A stretch of 64,000 nt of DNA, from positions 38,242,368-38,306,367 of the forward strand of contig NC_052507.1 in the NCBI RefSeq assembly GCF_014356525.2, in the 5' to 3' direction. This document shows, piece after piece, positions 47,236 through 58,700 of the stretch (positions are counted from its first letter, which is position 1; every line of letters begins with the position of its first letter). Source of the stretch: Nilaparvata lugens. Taxonomy: Eukaryota > Arthropoda > Insecta > Hemiptera > Delphacidae. The position numbers and the translations under genes were made by a program. The notes under the pieces are model-generated. The model was not told where the DNA came from. It was given only the letters and a program-made list of their open reading frames with translations, and made no database searches.

Positions 47236-48018
47236 TTGACATTCATATCAAATAGTGAAACATTTTATTGGAGATATCCTCCCAAACCAAGTAAGGTCAA
47301 CTGCTGTCAACCTACCGCATCGAGGTGTATTGGATCCAGCATTAACAACCAGTTAATGCCACAAGGAGAGGTAATTGATTGCAAAGACAGCATCAAATAT
47401 AAACTCGGTACTCAAAGCATCTACTATTTTGGTCTGGCACTTTGCAATTTTACAACCTATAGTATTTGTCAGAGACCCGGTTTGCATGGATTTGCCATTT
47501 TGTTTGTTGTACTGTGCAGTCCAATATCTCTTCCAACTGTAACACAGGTATTAGAATCTAAGTATATTGGTTATTTGGAGAGTGAACTCACTCAGAAGTT
47601 TAAATCTCTGCTTGGTCCTAGTGACAGCATTGATTATAATAGGCAGATTCAAACTGAACTGCATTTTATTACCGAATTGGATTCAATTTCAATTCACCAC
47701 ATCCCCACCTACAGCATTAGTTTGGAAGTTTACAGTCCCTACTTCGGCTTCCTTTGTAGACTGCCAACCTATCAACTTAACAAATCACTTTATCTAATCA
47801 ATCTCATCTATATACCGTTCATTCGGCCTAGATCCTCTGAATTCTGTACTGTCAATGCATTTGCAAGATGGATAAAAATCAACCTAACCTATAATTACGT
47901 AGTACAGTTTCATAACCTCAAATTTTCCAACTGTTTATTTGGTTTTTTAGTTCAATTACTCCAGTTTACCATTATTCATTTAGTGCATGTTCATGCCCCT
48001 CCACGGAGCAGTACTTGA
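47236..48018 (+). CDS. Long open frame of unknown function, tetraspanin-like pieces?
   Basis: 260-codon open frame, one of the longest in the window without transposon motifs. Its listed start is an ATT-region codon after a stop rather than a convincing ATG, so it may be part of exons or a pseudogene. One part (VNCCQPTASRCIGSS...DCKDSIKYKLGTQSIYY) looks like the cysteine-rich second half of a tetraspanin large loop leading to the last membrane helix; a later part (FAILFVVLCSP...YLESELTQKFKSLLGPSD) looks like the third helix and first half of such a loop. That order is opposite to a normal tetraspanin, so duplication, rearrangement or chance likeness are all possible. The last 100 bp overlap a repeat also found at 49477-49580. 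Confidence 0.3.
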   Translation: MTFISNSETFYWRYPPKPSKVNCCQPTASRCIGSSINNQLMPQGEVIDCKDSIKYKLGTQSIYYFGLALCNFTTYSICQRPGLHGFAILFVVLCSPISLPTVTQVLESKYIGYLESELTQKFKSLLGPSDSIDYNRQIQTELHFITELDSISIHHIPTYSISLEVYSPYFGFLCRLPTYQLNKSLYLINLIYIPFIRPRSSEFCTVNAFARWIKINLTYNYVVQFHNLKFSNCLFGFLVQLLQFTIIHLVHVHAPPRSST

Positions 48019-48020
48019 CA
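47919..48020 (+). repeat. LTR-end-like repeat, copy 1
   Basis: About 102 bp starting CAAATTTTCCAACTGTTTAT, matching 49477-49580 with about six differences. Unlike copy 2 it is not followed by a primer-binding site. Confidence 0.65.
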
Positions 48021-48360
48021 AACTTTGTTTACATTATTAAACTACTGTTTTGAATGCAGTCAAGAAATTAGTAAAAATTAATTCCCTGTACTACTGACTT
48101 TATGTTTGAGACAAAATGAAGATATAATTACTTCTTAAACTAATAATTATTGTGAAAGGGAAAATAGTTTCAAAAATAAAAGAATTCAGTTATTAATGTT
48201 GAATTTATTTATTAATGGAAATGTACAACATGTTAAATATTATAAAAGCGAGCAAGATCATGATACAAGCATTTTCACTGTTAAGAATAGTAATATTCAT
48301 TTTTGTTATTTATGATTGTAATAAGAATCTTTTGTATGAAATGTTAATATTACATAATAA

Positions 48361-49476
48361 CTAGCAGGGCAGGGCACCCGTGCTTCACTATGGGAATCAA
48401 AAGTAAAGATTATTTTTGTGAAACATTTATAATCTAAATTCTACCAAAATTGTTATAATCATTTTTGAGGTTAGGCCACAACTTGACATGAGAATTATTG
48501 AGTCAAATCATTTGAATAAACATTGATGTGTTGGAACTGCTCTGTAGAATAGTAGTCCAATTGCAGAGAATTTTGTAGAATATTGGGCAGGGCTTAAGAG
48601 TCGACCTCAAATTTATTCATTGGCAATTGATATTTCCCATTGACAGTTATCAAATTAGCAGTGATCATGTTATTTTTGCTTTTGCTTGATGCTATTGAAG
48701 ATTAAATTCCAAATTAAGTTGATTTGGAATTGTATGACTCTTGTATCCATGGTTCTCTTGCTTATTCTAGATTTTTGGCATAGCATGACACTTAATTTTT
48801 GTTTCACTAATTCAAAAGTGTGAAAGCAGCCAATCCACTGATTCTTTCATGGAAGTCCATTCATATGAAAGAGTCTATTCATAATAGTTGGTATAACATT
48901 TATTGTGGCTGATTCCTCATGTCCTAAACTTTACTATCATAAATATTAAAGTGGGATGAATTTGCATAAATCTGAATGGAGTTTATTCAATCACTTTGAT
49001 TATTGACTTCCATTATATAATTTCTTTCTTTGATCTTAGCTTGAAACCAAAAGCTTAGGGATGAAAATTTGGATGTAAACTAACATATGGCACAATTTAA
49101 TTTCCATCTAAAATATAGGGGCACCAAGCTTCGCTTGTTGTCTATTATTGATAAACAGAACACAATTATTCAAAATGATTGGGGAAGGACTAACAGGCAC
49201 AGCCCAAAACTGTTTCTTCCCCGAATTTTGATTTATACACTATAAATAGTCCAAAAAGTAGGTTATGTTCCATACACTTGAATTCAGATCCAATTTTAAT
49301 CCAAACATTTGAAAACAGAAAAGTTCTGATTTAGATTGTTTACAGACCAAATTGAATAACAAAAAACACTAACTAATCACTTGAAACTGTAAAATAATGA
49401 TTAACTTTGAAAATTATTATATACTCTAATTTAGGATGATATACCATGTCATGTCAACAAATCAGATTATTTTGAT
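48361..49476 (-). mobile_element. RTE-related repeats, partly inverted
   Basis: 48361 starts CTAGCAGGGCAGGGCACCCGTGCTTC, a border word typical of truncated RTE-like repeats. From about 49120 (GGGGCACCAAGCTTCGCTTG) the sequence is the reverse of pieces at 43920-44035, 41221-41400 and 40225-40300, ending GTCAACAAATCAGATTATTTTGAT next to the LTR-like repeat. Confidence 0.45.
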
Positions 49477-49580
49477 CAAATTTTCCAACTGTTTATTTGG
49501 TTTTTCAGTTCAATTACTCTAGTTTACCATTATTCATTTAGTGCATGTTCATGCTCCTCCACAGAGCAGTATGTGACACA
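49477..49580 (+). repeat. Putative LTR 3' end, copy 2
   Basis: The 104-bp copy of the repeat at 47919-48020. It ends ...GTGACACA directly before a primer-binding site, as the end of a 5' LTR should. The upstream part of the LTR is replaced by an RTE-related repeat. Confidence 0.6.
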
Positions 49581-49598
49581 TGGCGCCCAATGTGGGGC
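49581..49598 (+). other. tRNA-Lys-type primer-binding site
   Basis: TGGCGCCCAATGTGGGGC follows the LTR-like end without a gap. It matches the lysine-tRNA class of primer-binding sites used by many LTR retroelements, with one deviation from the usual CCCAACGTGGGGC. Confidence 0.7.
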
Positions 49599-50280
49599 CT
49601 CTGATGAGACCCGTAGGCATGTACAGTCACACTATTAGTTTATATAATTATTTTACTAGTGCCATGAGATTTTTTGAAACTTTGGATAAAACGTAACTTG
49701 TAAAACTTAGTCTGAAATCTTCATCATGGCAATCCTAGTCAAGCTAGAGTGACACAGAGTCTCAATAATTGATGAGGTGTGCCCTGCATTGATCGATGTG
49801 GGTGAGAGATTCATCAGCTAGTGATGAATTTCTAAGGGAAAGAAAGAACGGACTTGAAATTGAACAGATCTATTTTGTATGTGGACCAAATCAAATGAAA
49901 CAAGAGACTACAGGGTTTCGTATCCCACCTCATAGTGTATTATCATAAATTATATTTTACCTTATATGTTATCTTTTATTGTAAATGTTTCTAATTATGT
50001 TTATGTATTTTACTTCAAACAATTGAAGGTCAGAATGCACTAAATCGTTATCTAGTCACCTCATAGCACTGATCACTATGTTGCATATTTGTTGTTTGCT
50101 TATTGCACCACTTGGATTATTTTTATACCGTTTCGGAACCACTCAGTACAGATATACTTGGCTGCCTATATTATACATGCTACATGCTACCTACATGCTT
50201 TAATTTTAACTATTCCATTCACAACTTTACTGCTTCACCATTGGAGACTCCAACCCAAGTTCGGATGTCTCATACCTGGT
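49599..50280 (+). other. LTR element leader
   Basis: Region between the primer-binding site and the gag-like frames. No open frame of interest; expected untranslated leader of the element. Confidence 0.4.
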
Positions 50281-50290
50281 CACACTACCC

Positions 50291-51393
50291 TTGAGAATCA
50301 ATGCACAGATGGATGCTGCAACAGACAACGCCATCCCATCAGGCACTCCTACTTCAGGGGATGGCAAGGTGGAGACCCCAAGGAGTCGTGAACCCAGCAG
50401 CAGGTCATCCATAGGCTTCAACTTGGGACGGCATTCCTCCACTCAGGCTGAGATCTGCAATGTGCCAGCCTCTCCACCGCCCGATGCAACACCAGCAGCA
50501 ACTGAAACAGAAGAAAAACAAATCTTTGAGGATACCCATGAACCAATTCCCATTGCACCAGCAAATACCACAATTCTCACAAATGAATAAATGCTGCAAG
50601 TGCTGAACAAACAATTCAAAAATATGCAGGAAGGACTCAGGATGCAGATGGCTGAAAGCCACAAACCTATTGGCCACGCAACTTTCCAAAGCTACAAAGG
50701 GATTGGAAGAGATAAATCAAGGGATGAGAGACATGAAACAAAAGGTAGAACAAACCAGATTGGGACCGAGAGATGTGAAACAAAAAGGGGATCAAACTGG
50801 ATTGGAGACAAAAACACAGATAACAGTCATTTGAAAAGTTTGAAGCCAAGTTGAAAGGACTGGGAACAAGAATCACTGCGATGGTCGAACATAAGATTTC
50901 AGACCAAACCGAAGTAATCAAAGATGTGATGGTGAAGGTGGACCAATTCTCCAGCAACCTCAACACCCGAATGGGAGAGATATCTCAGAGCATGGAGAGC
51001 AAACTCGCCGACCTGAACACCAACCTACATGTGGATATAGCTACCAAAACGGAAAAGTTGGAAAGGTGGATGAGTGATGAAGTAGTGGAGCAAATAAAGG
51101 CAACTGAAGAATGAACCCAAAAACATATACAATCAGAGTTGAATAATCATTTCATTAAATATGAAAAAGGCCAACAACATCTGGAGCAAGAGTTGAAGAC
51201 TGCTATCCAAGCCATGAGCGCATCCATAGACCTTGTTAGCAGCAGAGACGAGCAGAGCACCATCAACAAAGGACACCAGGACGCAGTCAAGGAGTTGATG
51301 GGTACAGAACCAACGTGTGATCTATTGTGCCCACATGCCACACCCGCACGCAAGTGTTGGACCCCACCAAGACACACTGGGCCTAAAAAGTGA
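50291..51393 (+). pseudogene. Coiled-coil gag-like gene of an LTR element, broken
   Basis: Follows the primer-binding site by about 0.7 kb. The first frame (50291-50854) starts MRINAQMDAATDNA..., is Pro/Ser/Thr-rich, has one TAA at 50588 and then a charged helical stretch (MLQVLNKQFKNMQEGLRMQM). Near 50850 the readable frame shifts and continues (50851-51393) as a long heptad-like helix (GLGTRITAMVEHKI, MGEISQSMESKLADLNTNL) with one TGA at 51112. The coiled coil ahead of a capsid-like part fits gag proteins of some insect Ty3/Gypsy-type elements, but no zinc knuckle, protease or reverse transcriptase was found downstream, so the class is uncertain. Confidence 0.5.
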
Positions 51394-51503
51394 CCAGCCG
51401 CCAAGAAGGAAGTTGAGATGTGGGACTGGCAGGACGACTTTAGGAGGAATAGGAGGAGGAACCAGCATCAGAAGGCCTGGAGGCAGAAGAAGAAAGGGAA
51501 GAA

Positions 51504-52259
51504 ATGCACGCGCCGACGTCCAATGCCCGTTTCAAGCTGCACTGGCAGAAGGATGCACGGACACTGGACAAGGACCTACATGAAGCAGCCCACAAGATGG
51601 ACCACAATGACCGGCACCAGGATGGCAGACAGAAGAGAACCGATGGCATGCATAGAAGGCACATTAGATTCAAGCAAGCAGCTTATCTATGTGACCACAA
51701 AAATTGGAAGAATAACTGGAATAAACCTCAAAATAAAAGAAATGTAATCATGGATTATTGTCACTGGGATGAAAATGATATGAACTATTGGATGGAATTA
51801 TTAAATATGGAAGTATGCAATATAAAATTGAAAAAATTAATGAGTTGTCTATGGAGAATAAAGGTACCTTATTATTGTACATTGGAAAGTTTTGTTATGA
51901 GAAGAATGATAAGTGTTTTGATGTATTGTTTTATGTTTATGGTTGGTATGGCTGTGAGATTAATTGAAGGTTATAAGGTTAATGTGATGAGAAGGATAAT
52001 ATTGTTGTTGAAAGAATTTATTGTTTATGGAAAGTCTTGTATTGCAAAATTGTTTGTTGCTGTGATCATGATGATTTATAGTGAAACCAAGTGGGAAATA
52101 TTGAAAGAATATGAGGAGAAAAGTGAATTGAAATTATGGGATGAATATGATTGGAGGTTTTGTATGGTAGAATCACTTATTGTAGCATTTATGTTGATTA
52201 AGTATGAAAACAAAATGAAAAGCAATGGAAGGTTATCAGAGAAGAGAATTTATTATTGA
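51504..52259 (+). CDS. Open frame of unknown function downstream of gag-like gene
   Basis: 251-codon open frame. The first 60 residues are basic and histidine-rich; the remainder is rich in Met, Ile, Lys and Tyr with hydrophobic stretches (VLMYCFMFMVGMAV, LFVAVIMMIY). It shows no protein-family motif that I recognise, and the strand composition (G/A/T-rich, C-poor) suggests a skewed repeat region rather than a constrained gene. The frame starts inside the decayed element; a real product is doubtful. Confidence 0.2.
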   Translation: MHAPTSNARFKLHWQKDARTLDKDLHEAAHKMDHNDRHQDGRQKRTDGMHRRHIRFKQAAYLCDHKNWKNNWNKPQNKRNVIMDYCHWDENDMNYWMELLNMEVCNIKLKKLMSCLWRIKVPYYCTLESFVMRRMISVLMYCFMFMVGMAVRLIEGYKVNVMRRIILLLKEFIVYGKSCIAKLFVAVIMMIYSETKWEILKEYEEKSELKLWDEYDWRFCMVESLIVAFMLIKYENKMKSNGRLSEKRIYY

Positions 52260-53475
52260 AGGACCAATGGATTGTTCAAAAATGTACACCAAATTTTGTG
52301 ACTACAAATTTTTGAAAATAAATCATCAAATAGGAAAAACTTATCTACTACAGACTATCAGACTATGAACCTAACCCTTCAATGTTGTGGGAAAGCACAA
52401 TCAACATGACCTATCTTGGATATACATCACCTATTAAAAACATCAGAAATGATACCGGAATGAGGGACAGCAGAATAAAACTTTAAATTCACCTTTATTT
52501 AAATCTCTGCAAAGCTTCATATTTCAATAATATTATGCACTGGATTCCATCTTGGCAAATGAGATTGTTTCCAATAACAACAACATAGTAGTCTAAACAT
52601 AACCTAGACATTTCACATTTCATCTATTATTAGAATATTTATGGAGCCAGCATTTATTCAAAATCATTATCATCATAATACTACATGGAAGATCTTCAAG
52701 ACAACTCTAAAAGACATCCAGCTTTACTGAAGAATCAAATTATCACAAAACATCAACAAATAAATCACTTATTGGAACACATGGACTTACCTCCAAGAAT
52801 CAGTATCTAAACGTCCACATCATGTCTGAAAATTGTCAGCAAATCAGCACCATCAATAGCAAACACCCTGCAACAACAGAGAAAAAACATAGTCATAAAA
52901 AATACTTTCAATTTCCTAGTCATAATAAAGTTAGACTATACACCAATAGCCTACATAGAGCCTAGACCATTTCATGTACTAAGCTCAACCAGTTACTGTT
53001 GAGGTTATAAATATACTCGATGGATATTCAAAGTGTTACAGGCGAATTAAAGTGTATCATGTAAACTCATTAATTGAAGTCATTATCAAATGAAATTAAA
53101 TTGTAGATGTAAAATATCAATCATGAAGACCCAGATTACAGTAATTGACCTAGCTAACCTAAGTAGAGTGCATAGCAACAACAAATGTAGACAAAGCAAT
53201 GGAGGATAAACAAACACTAGTGATTAAGAATATCAACAAAAACAAACCTAGCTGGAGATGATGACAAATGTAGGCCTAAACAATTTTTTATATCCAAAAC
53301 ACTTACCTAGTTAATATTTTGTAAATAGACCACAACAAGGCAATGTGAAGTTTCAACCCAAATTGAGATAGATCCCAAGGACACATTGTCACAAACCTGA
53401 AAAATGGAATTATTATTAAAAATAATGTTTGATACATTTGTCCATTTAAAAATCTATACATGGATTGAATAAAGG
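52260..53475. other. Unassigned stretch
   Basis: A-rich; no partner LTR for 49477-49580 was found here. No coding likeness. Confidence 0.35.
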
Positions 53476-53689
53476 TGTAAGTGCACGTCCAGTGCCAACA
53501 TACCTATTATCAAATTTTTGGTTGGGATCGATTTAGTATGATATTTTGAGCACAAAATCACAAAAATTAAACGGCGCTCACTATTGTTTTCTATATAAAC
53601 TAAGTTCAAAGTAGCACAATTTTACATGCATTTAACCTATAAGTAGCAGCCATTTTGATTATTAAAATCATCAAAATATGATATTCCTA

Positions 53690-53800
53690 ATCTGAGTTTT
53701 CCTAACCCAAAGCTTTTCCTAACCTAAGCTTTCCTAACATAAAGCTTTTCCTAACCTAAAGCTTTTTCTAACCTACAGCTTTTCCTAACCTTAGCTACTT
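53690..53800 (+). repeat. Minisatellite of CTTTTCCTAACCTAAAG units
   Basis: About six units of 15-17 bp with small differences (CCTAACCCAAAG, CCTAACCTAAG, CCTAACATAAAG, CCTAACCTAAAG, TCTAACCTACAG, CCTAACCTTAG). Copy A of the MITE has two units at 30468-30502. Confidence 0.85.
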
Positions 53801-53867
53801 ATGGTTGCTACTTAAGGGCAGGTCACACCGAGCTCGCGTCTGCGGCGGTAGCAAAGTCAAAAAACTC

Positions 53868-54036
53868 GCCTTCCATGTTATTAAGTTGTGCAGGTCACAC
53901 CGAGCTCGCTACCACGGAGGTGGTACCTCGGCGGTAGTTTCACTTCGCGAGCCAGGTAAAGTTTTGAAACGTCTCCTAGTGGGAGTACAGCAGTAGTGAG
54001 CTCGGTCTGACGTGGCCAATCTAATAACATGGAAAG
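53868..54036. repeat. Hairpin-forming second end motif inside the Harbinger element
   Basis: CTTCCATGTTATTAAGTTGTGCAGGTCACACCGAGCTCGC is mirrored at 53998-54036 by GTGAGCTCGGTCTGACGTGGCC...TAATAACATGGAAAG. The same GGTCACACCGAGCTCGC word is the terminal motif of the whole element, so a terminal sequence exists here in a second, foldback copy. Confidence 0.65.
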
Positions 54037-54294
54037 TGAACTCCAGAACTTTGCCATCGGTAGCGCATGCGCAGAATACCGAGACTCACATGTGACAATG
54101 AGTCATTATTGCATGCCTAACAGCGACGCAACATTTTGTGTTGCAGTCGGAATTGAGCTATTGTCATTCGCATTGTCTTCTGTTGTTGCATTGTCATTTT
54201 CGTTGTTCATCATTTTATTTAAATTATTTAATTATATTTCTTTAATCTTCATCTATTCTTAGTTTAACTATAAAGTTAATCAACTATTGCTTCA

Positions 54295-54360
54295 ATGGAG
54301 AACCTAATTGAAGAAATGAGGAAAAGACCCGTAATATGGGATTTCAGAAACGACAATTAA
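54295..54360 (+). pseudogene. MADF-domain gene remnant (Harbinger accessory protein)
   Basis: ATG opens MENLIEEMRKRPVIWDFRND, the first helix and the R-P-x-x-W-D signature of a MADF (Myb/SANT-like) DNA-binding domain, then meets a TAA at the place where family members read N-Y-K-D. Harbinger elements usually carry a separate MADF protein that helps the transposase reach DNA. Only this start is recognisable; a diverged stretch around 54700-54990 (ending near GAGATTTCCAATATTCTGCAAAAAG) may be another part of the same gene. Confidence 0.7.
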
Positions 54361-55744
54361 AAAGATGTGTATGGGCCAGCCATTTGAATCAACCGCACTC
54401 ACCCACGGCCATCTAGCATGCCACTGCCATCAGCCGCTCTGAGATCGCCTAGTTCAATATGTAGATGGCACTGTTCTCCCCCTGGCTTCCCCCGCTTTTT
54501 TGCTACCCATCACCTCCGCTTGTAACCACTTCTTGAGGAAGCTTGCTGTCCTGACGCTACACGGTTGTTTCTCTTTTTTAAGAAGTTATAAATGTATTAC
54601 CCCTTCGCTTGTTTGAATTTAAACTACTACCGCGACTAGTTAGGAAAAGTTATTGTGAGAGTACTCTGCTAAATATCTAGATTTGGATCTTCTTTGTGTA
54701 ACCTCTTTGCTGCGACATGGGCCAATGTATTCATCATTGCCAGTGCAAGTGAGTCCTGATTATCTGAATGTGCCACCACCTACCAGAACAAGGAGACCAC
54801 TCTTACAGTCCACTGTGAACCCACCATACCCGAATGAGACACTTTTAAAGGTAACAATTTTATTTTCTGAGCTACTAAGTCATGTGTTTAGAAGCCCACC
54901 TCATTGGCTCTAACAAGATGGAACAAGAAAAGATAGGGAGTGGGATGAGATTTCCAATATTCTGCAAAAAGAAAGTAAGTACTACCATGCTCTTAACTTC
55001 TTCAGTATATTTGTCACTTGAAATTACTACAGACTACAGTCAAATTTAGTATAACATGCTTCTTCTTTTGTACTTTGTAGTTAGCTGTAGGCCTATACTA
55101 TGCTGTTTCGTATTTCACACTGATAAAGAATGCGTATACCTGACTCAAATTTGACTCACACAATTGTGATAGAAATGAAAAAAAAAATAGTTTCAAAAAC
55201 ACTTTAATATGATAACACAAAAACTTTATTATTTGAATAGAATAGCCAGAGATATTTTGATTGTTGAACCAATATTGATAATTTTGATTTTAAATAAGAT
55301 ATTTTTCTGGAATTGGAAAATGTCCATTGACGAACACTTCTGCTACTAGATAATAGACAGTCTAGAGCTAGACACTAGTACAGTACTGCACGAGACAAAG
55401 TACAGCACTCTGGTTGCCGGCCTTCCCCCACACTTCTAGAGAACCAGCCTCATCAAAACAAGAACAAAACCAAACTACTGCTGGCGGACGTTTTTTGGTG
55501 TGAACTGCTTCCAGAAAAACTACCTCCGTGGGAGCGAGCTCGCTACCGCTAGCAGACATTGGTGTGACCTGCCCTTTATAGGTCAAATGCATGTAAAGTT
55601 CTGCTACTTTGAACTCAGTTTATTTCAAAAACAATAGTGAGCACCGTTTAATTTTTGTGATTTTGTGCTCAAAATAACATACTAAATTGATCCCAACCAA
55701 AAATTTGATGACAGGTATGTTGGCACTGGACGTGCACTTTAGCC

Positions 55745-58700
55745 TGAATAAATAATATTGGATGTAATATCATGAATATTTAGAATGGACAATTGTCCTG
55801 AAATGACAGGAAATTTGTTGAAGAAAGTAAAAATCAGTAATCAGCTGTGAGATAGAAGTCTCACTTAGAGGTACCAACCTCACAACACTAAAACTATATT
55901 TATCAGTGTTCAAGGGTATTATCATATTTATAAGTGTGAATTATGTATAAAAACCAGTAAGAAAAAACCAAAAATAACTTCATGTTTATTATATTATTAT
56001 TTGTAATAACTGTATTAAATTAATGCATGAAAAGAAAATGAAATGTCAATCCATAACCCCAACCATGTGAACTGGTAATTTGAAATTGTGAAAAGAATCA
56101 AGCTATTAATCATGTATTAAATTAAATAACAAACCATACCTACTGATTAATGTAAATCCAGCCAAAGTTAAACATTGTAACTGTTTTATGTACAATTTAT
56201 TCGAGGGTCATTCAGGACAGGCAGTATCCAATTAAAACACCAACTCGGTACACACAATTGCTTGAAAGAAAGGTAGCAGCAAGTTAGCTACCCGATATCG
56301 ACTAACCCTTAAAGTCATATCTATGTTTTTATGCATTGCATGGCAAAATGCCAAAATCTATATTCTTTGAGGTAAATGTATCGCTGTAGCATTGATACTC
56401 ACTTTTGTAAAGAGATCAACCTGAAAAAATCAGCTTGACTCTATAAATTTTTTATAGGAGATGAGAGGGACTAATCTCACTTCTAAAGGTTACTACCAAT
56501 GACCTGCGTGCCATTAAGGGGTACCTTATCATATTAATTTGCACCAGATGAGTCTGCATACCATCTAGGGCGCTTTGAAACTGTCTTTGTGTTCTGTTAA
56601 ATCTGGCATTTGCATTCACCACTTGTTTTGGTCGCCACCTCTTGGAGCGCTGGTGCTTGTGTGTCACCACTTGTTTTGGTTGCTGCCGCTTGGAGCGCTT
56701 GTGCTTGTGTTCACAGTTGCCCTGGCTTACCCTGTCGATTTTGATAGTTTTAATTTTTATTTGTCAAGTTTGTCATTTCAATCGATTTATCAATTAGATT
56801 TATTATACTTAGTTCAGCATTAGTCCTATTTTAGCCTATTTTAGCATTATTCATTTATATTTGCCATTTTTCTGCTGGTGGGTTCATTGTTTCACACAGT
56901 TGGTACACTGCTTTGTAGGCTGAGATCCTCCTGCTCCTCTCGATGGAATGGCTGAAGAAAGTGTATTTCCAAGTTTCAAATTTATCCTTTTTAATCTAAA
57001 AGTGACAAATTCGCATTGAAAATGTGTCTCATCAATTTACAAATATCTATTCTCGATGTGGTATTCTAGTTTTCAACGTCCATCATTATTTGTGTCAAAA
57101 AACTTGTAAGTAACCAAACTACATTACTCGCACGCAATGTGCTTTGTCCCTCAACTTCGAATTTCGACATTTATCAAATTTGTGCTTCTAATTCTGAAGA
57201 ACTGTTGATCCAACAACGATAATATCCAGAATGAACTATTTTTACTAGAAGAAAGCTCAGAAGAACTTTATTTTCTGTATTCAATTCTAGCTGTGTCCAA
57301 ATGATACATGTTAGGTTATTTGTTTCATCATGAACTTTATTTGCAATCTCTCACTTGCAAGAACATTTTTGTCAGCAACTGACAATTTTCAATCATCAAG
57401 AAAATATATAGTTCCATTACACTCAATGCATTAAAAACATTACTTATGCATCAGACATTTCTGCATTGAACTAGTTACTAAGCAGGGTTACAATTTATTC
57501 TGCATCTAGGATTTGAAGAAGCTTGTCCATGACAATTCTTCCTGGAATTACATGAACCCTTGTAATTTCCTCTCATCATTTGAAATCTACACCATTGTGA
57601 TTTCTTTTCTCAGTGACTATTGCACACTATTTTGGCCACCAGTTGCCACCTCATAGTAACCTAGAACTGTTCATGTTTAAAATTGCTTTATTGGGTCGCG
57701 GCTATCAATCTACTTGTATGCTGCTAAGTTACATTGCACCTGCCATGTGTACACCTTCATTGACAAATTGAACTATCATCATCACCATTGTGGTTTATCA
57801 GAATTTGTGTGTGCTTCGACCATATCACCACAACAATTTACATTTGTGATCTACTCACTTACCTGGAGTTACTAGTTTTCTCTAACAACATCTTGTCCAT
57901 GCACAAGCCCACGCATTATCGCACAACACCTGCCGTGATGACATCTGTAATCATCATCCTACCGACTTGGATTCAATTCTATCTCCATCTGTAACAAACC
58001 TACTGAGTTGTAGCACTTAGTACAGCGCCCTTGTTACCATCATTACCTGCTGCTGGTCACACTTGGAGTGGATTCAACTTCTGCACGGCTCCCTGCCGTC
58101 TCACTGCCGGTCTGTCTGAAGATTCAGCGCAGTTCGCCACCAACGCCGCCCTGGTACTTGGTTCCACGGCTCCCTGCCGTCCTGTTGCCGGTTCTGTCCG
58201 GGTATCTGGTCCAATTCAACGCCGACGCCTACCTGGTGTCCAGCCCATGGGCATCGCAGACCTTCCAGAAATCCTACTGGTTTTCTTTAAGCCAGCTGGT
58301 GAAGACGTCTAATCTCTTAGTTAAGTTTTTTTGTTCCGTGCTTCTGTGCACTTACTGATTCATTGTTCAAACCATTTTCATTTACATTTGTTTTTAGAAA
58401 CATTTATAAATTAAATTTTTTTACATATTTACTTTTTGAGGTCGTATATTTGAAGTTAGACTTTTCCGTGTTCCCAATTATTCGTCACAGTCCCTTTTCA
58501 ATTTCTCTTGTCTTGCGGAAGACTTTCAATATTTGTCTGTTTATGCAACAGCTGGAACTTCATTAATTACATGATTTTTGTGACTAAGAGTTCTACAATA
58601 AATTCAAAACAATTGTATTTTGAAGATTTCGAATTCTCTTTTTATTTGTCAACATAATTGTCCACCATTGTATGTACATGCTTTACTATTCTAAAGAAAT

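Larger units (their letters stand above)
53815..55575 (+). mobile_element. PIF/Harbinger-type element
   Basis: 1761 bp with ends AGGGCAGGTCACACC and GGTGTGACCTGCCCT, flanked on both sides by TTA (53812-53814 and 55576-55578). The 3-bp TTA/TAA duplication and these ends are characteristic of PIF/Harbinger transposons. Subterminal GAGCTCGCTACC words are repeated and inverted at both sides. It carries a MADF-gene remnant but no transposase, so it is an internally deleted copy. Inserted in the middle of MITE copy B; MITE copy A preserves the empty site. Confidence 0.85.
53476..55744. mobile_element. MITE, GTGCACGTCCAGTGCC family (copy B, filled)
   Basis: Same ends and arms as copy A (30238-30671): TAAGTGCACGTCCAGTGCCAA at the left and TTGGCACTGGACGTGCACTTTA at the right. 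The central GCTACTTATAGG is split by the insertion 53815-55575. The left arm carries an expanded CCTAACCTAAAG-type tandem array (53690-53800) that has only two units in copy A. Confidence 0.8.

Noticed and set aside
53690..53800. Interstitial telomere repeat
   Set aside because: The units are 15-17 bp with CTTTT spacers rather than 5-bp CCTAA runs, and two units already exist in the MITE's other copy.
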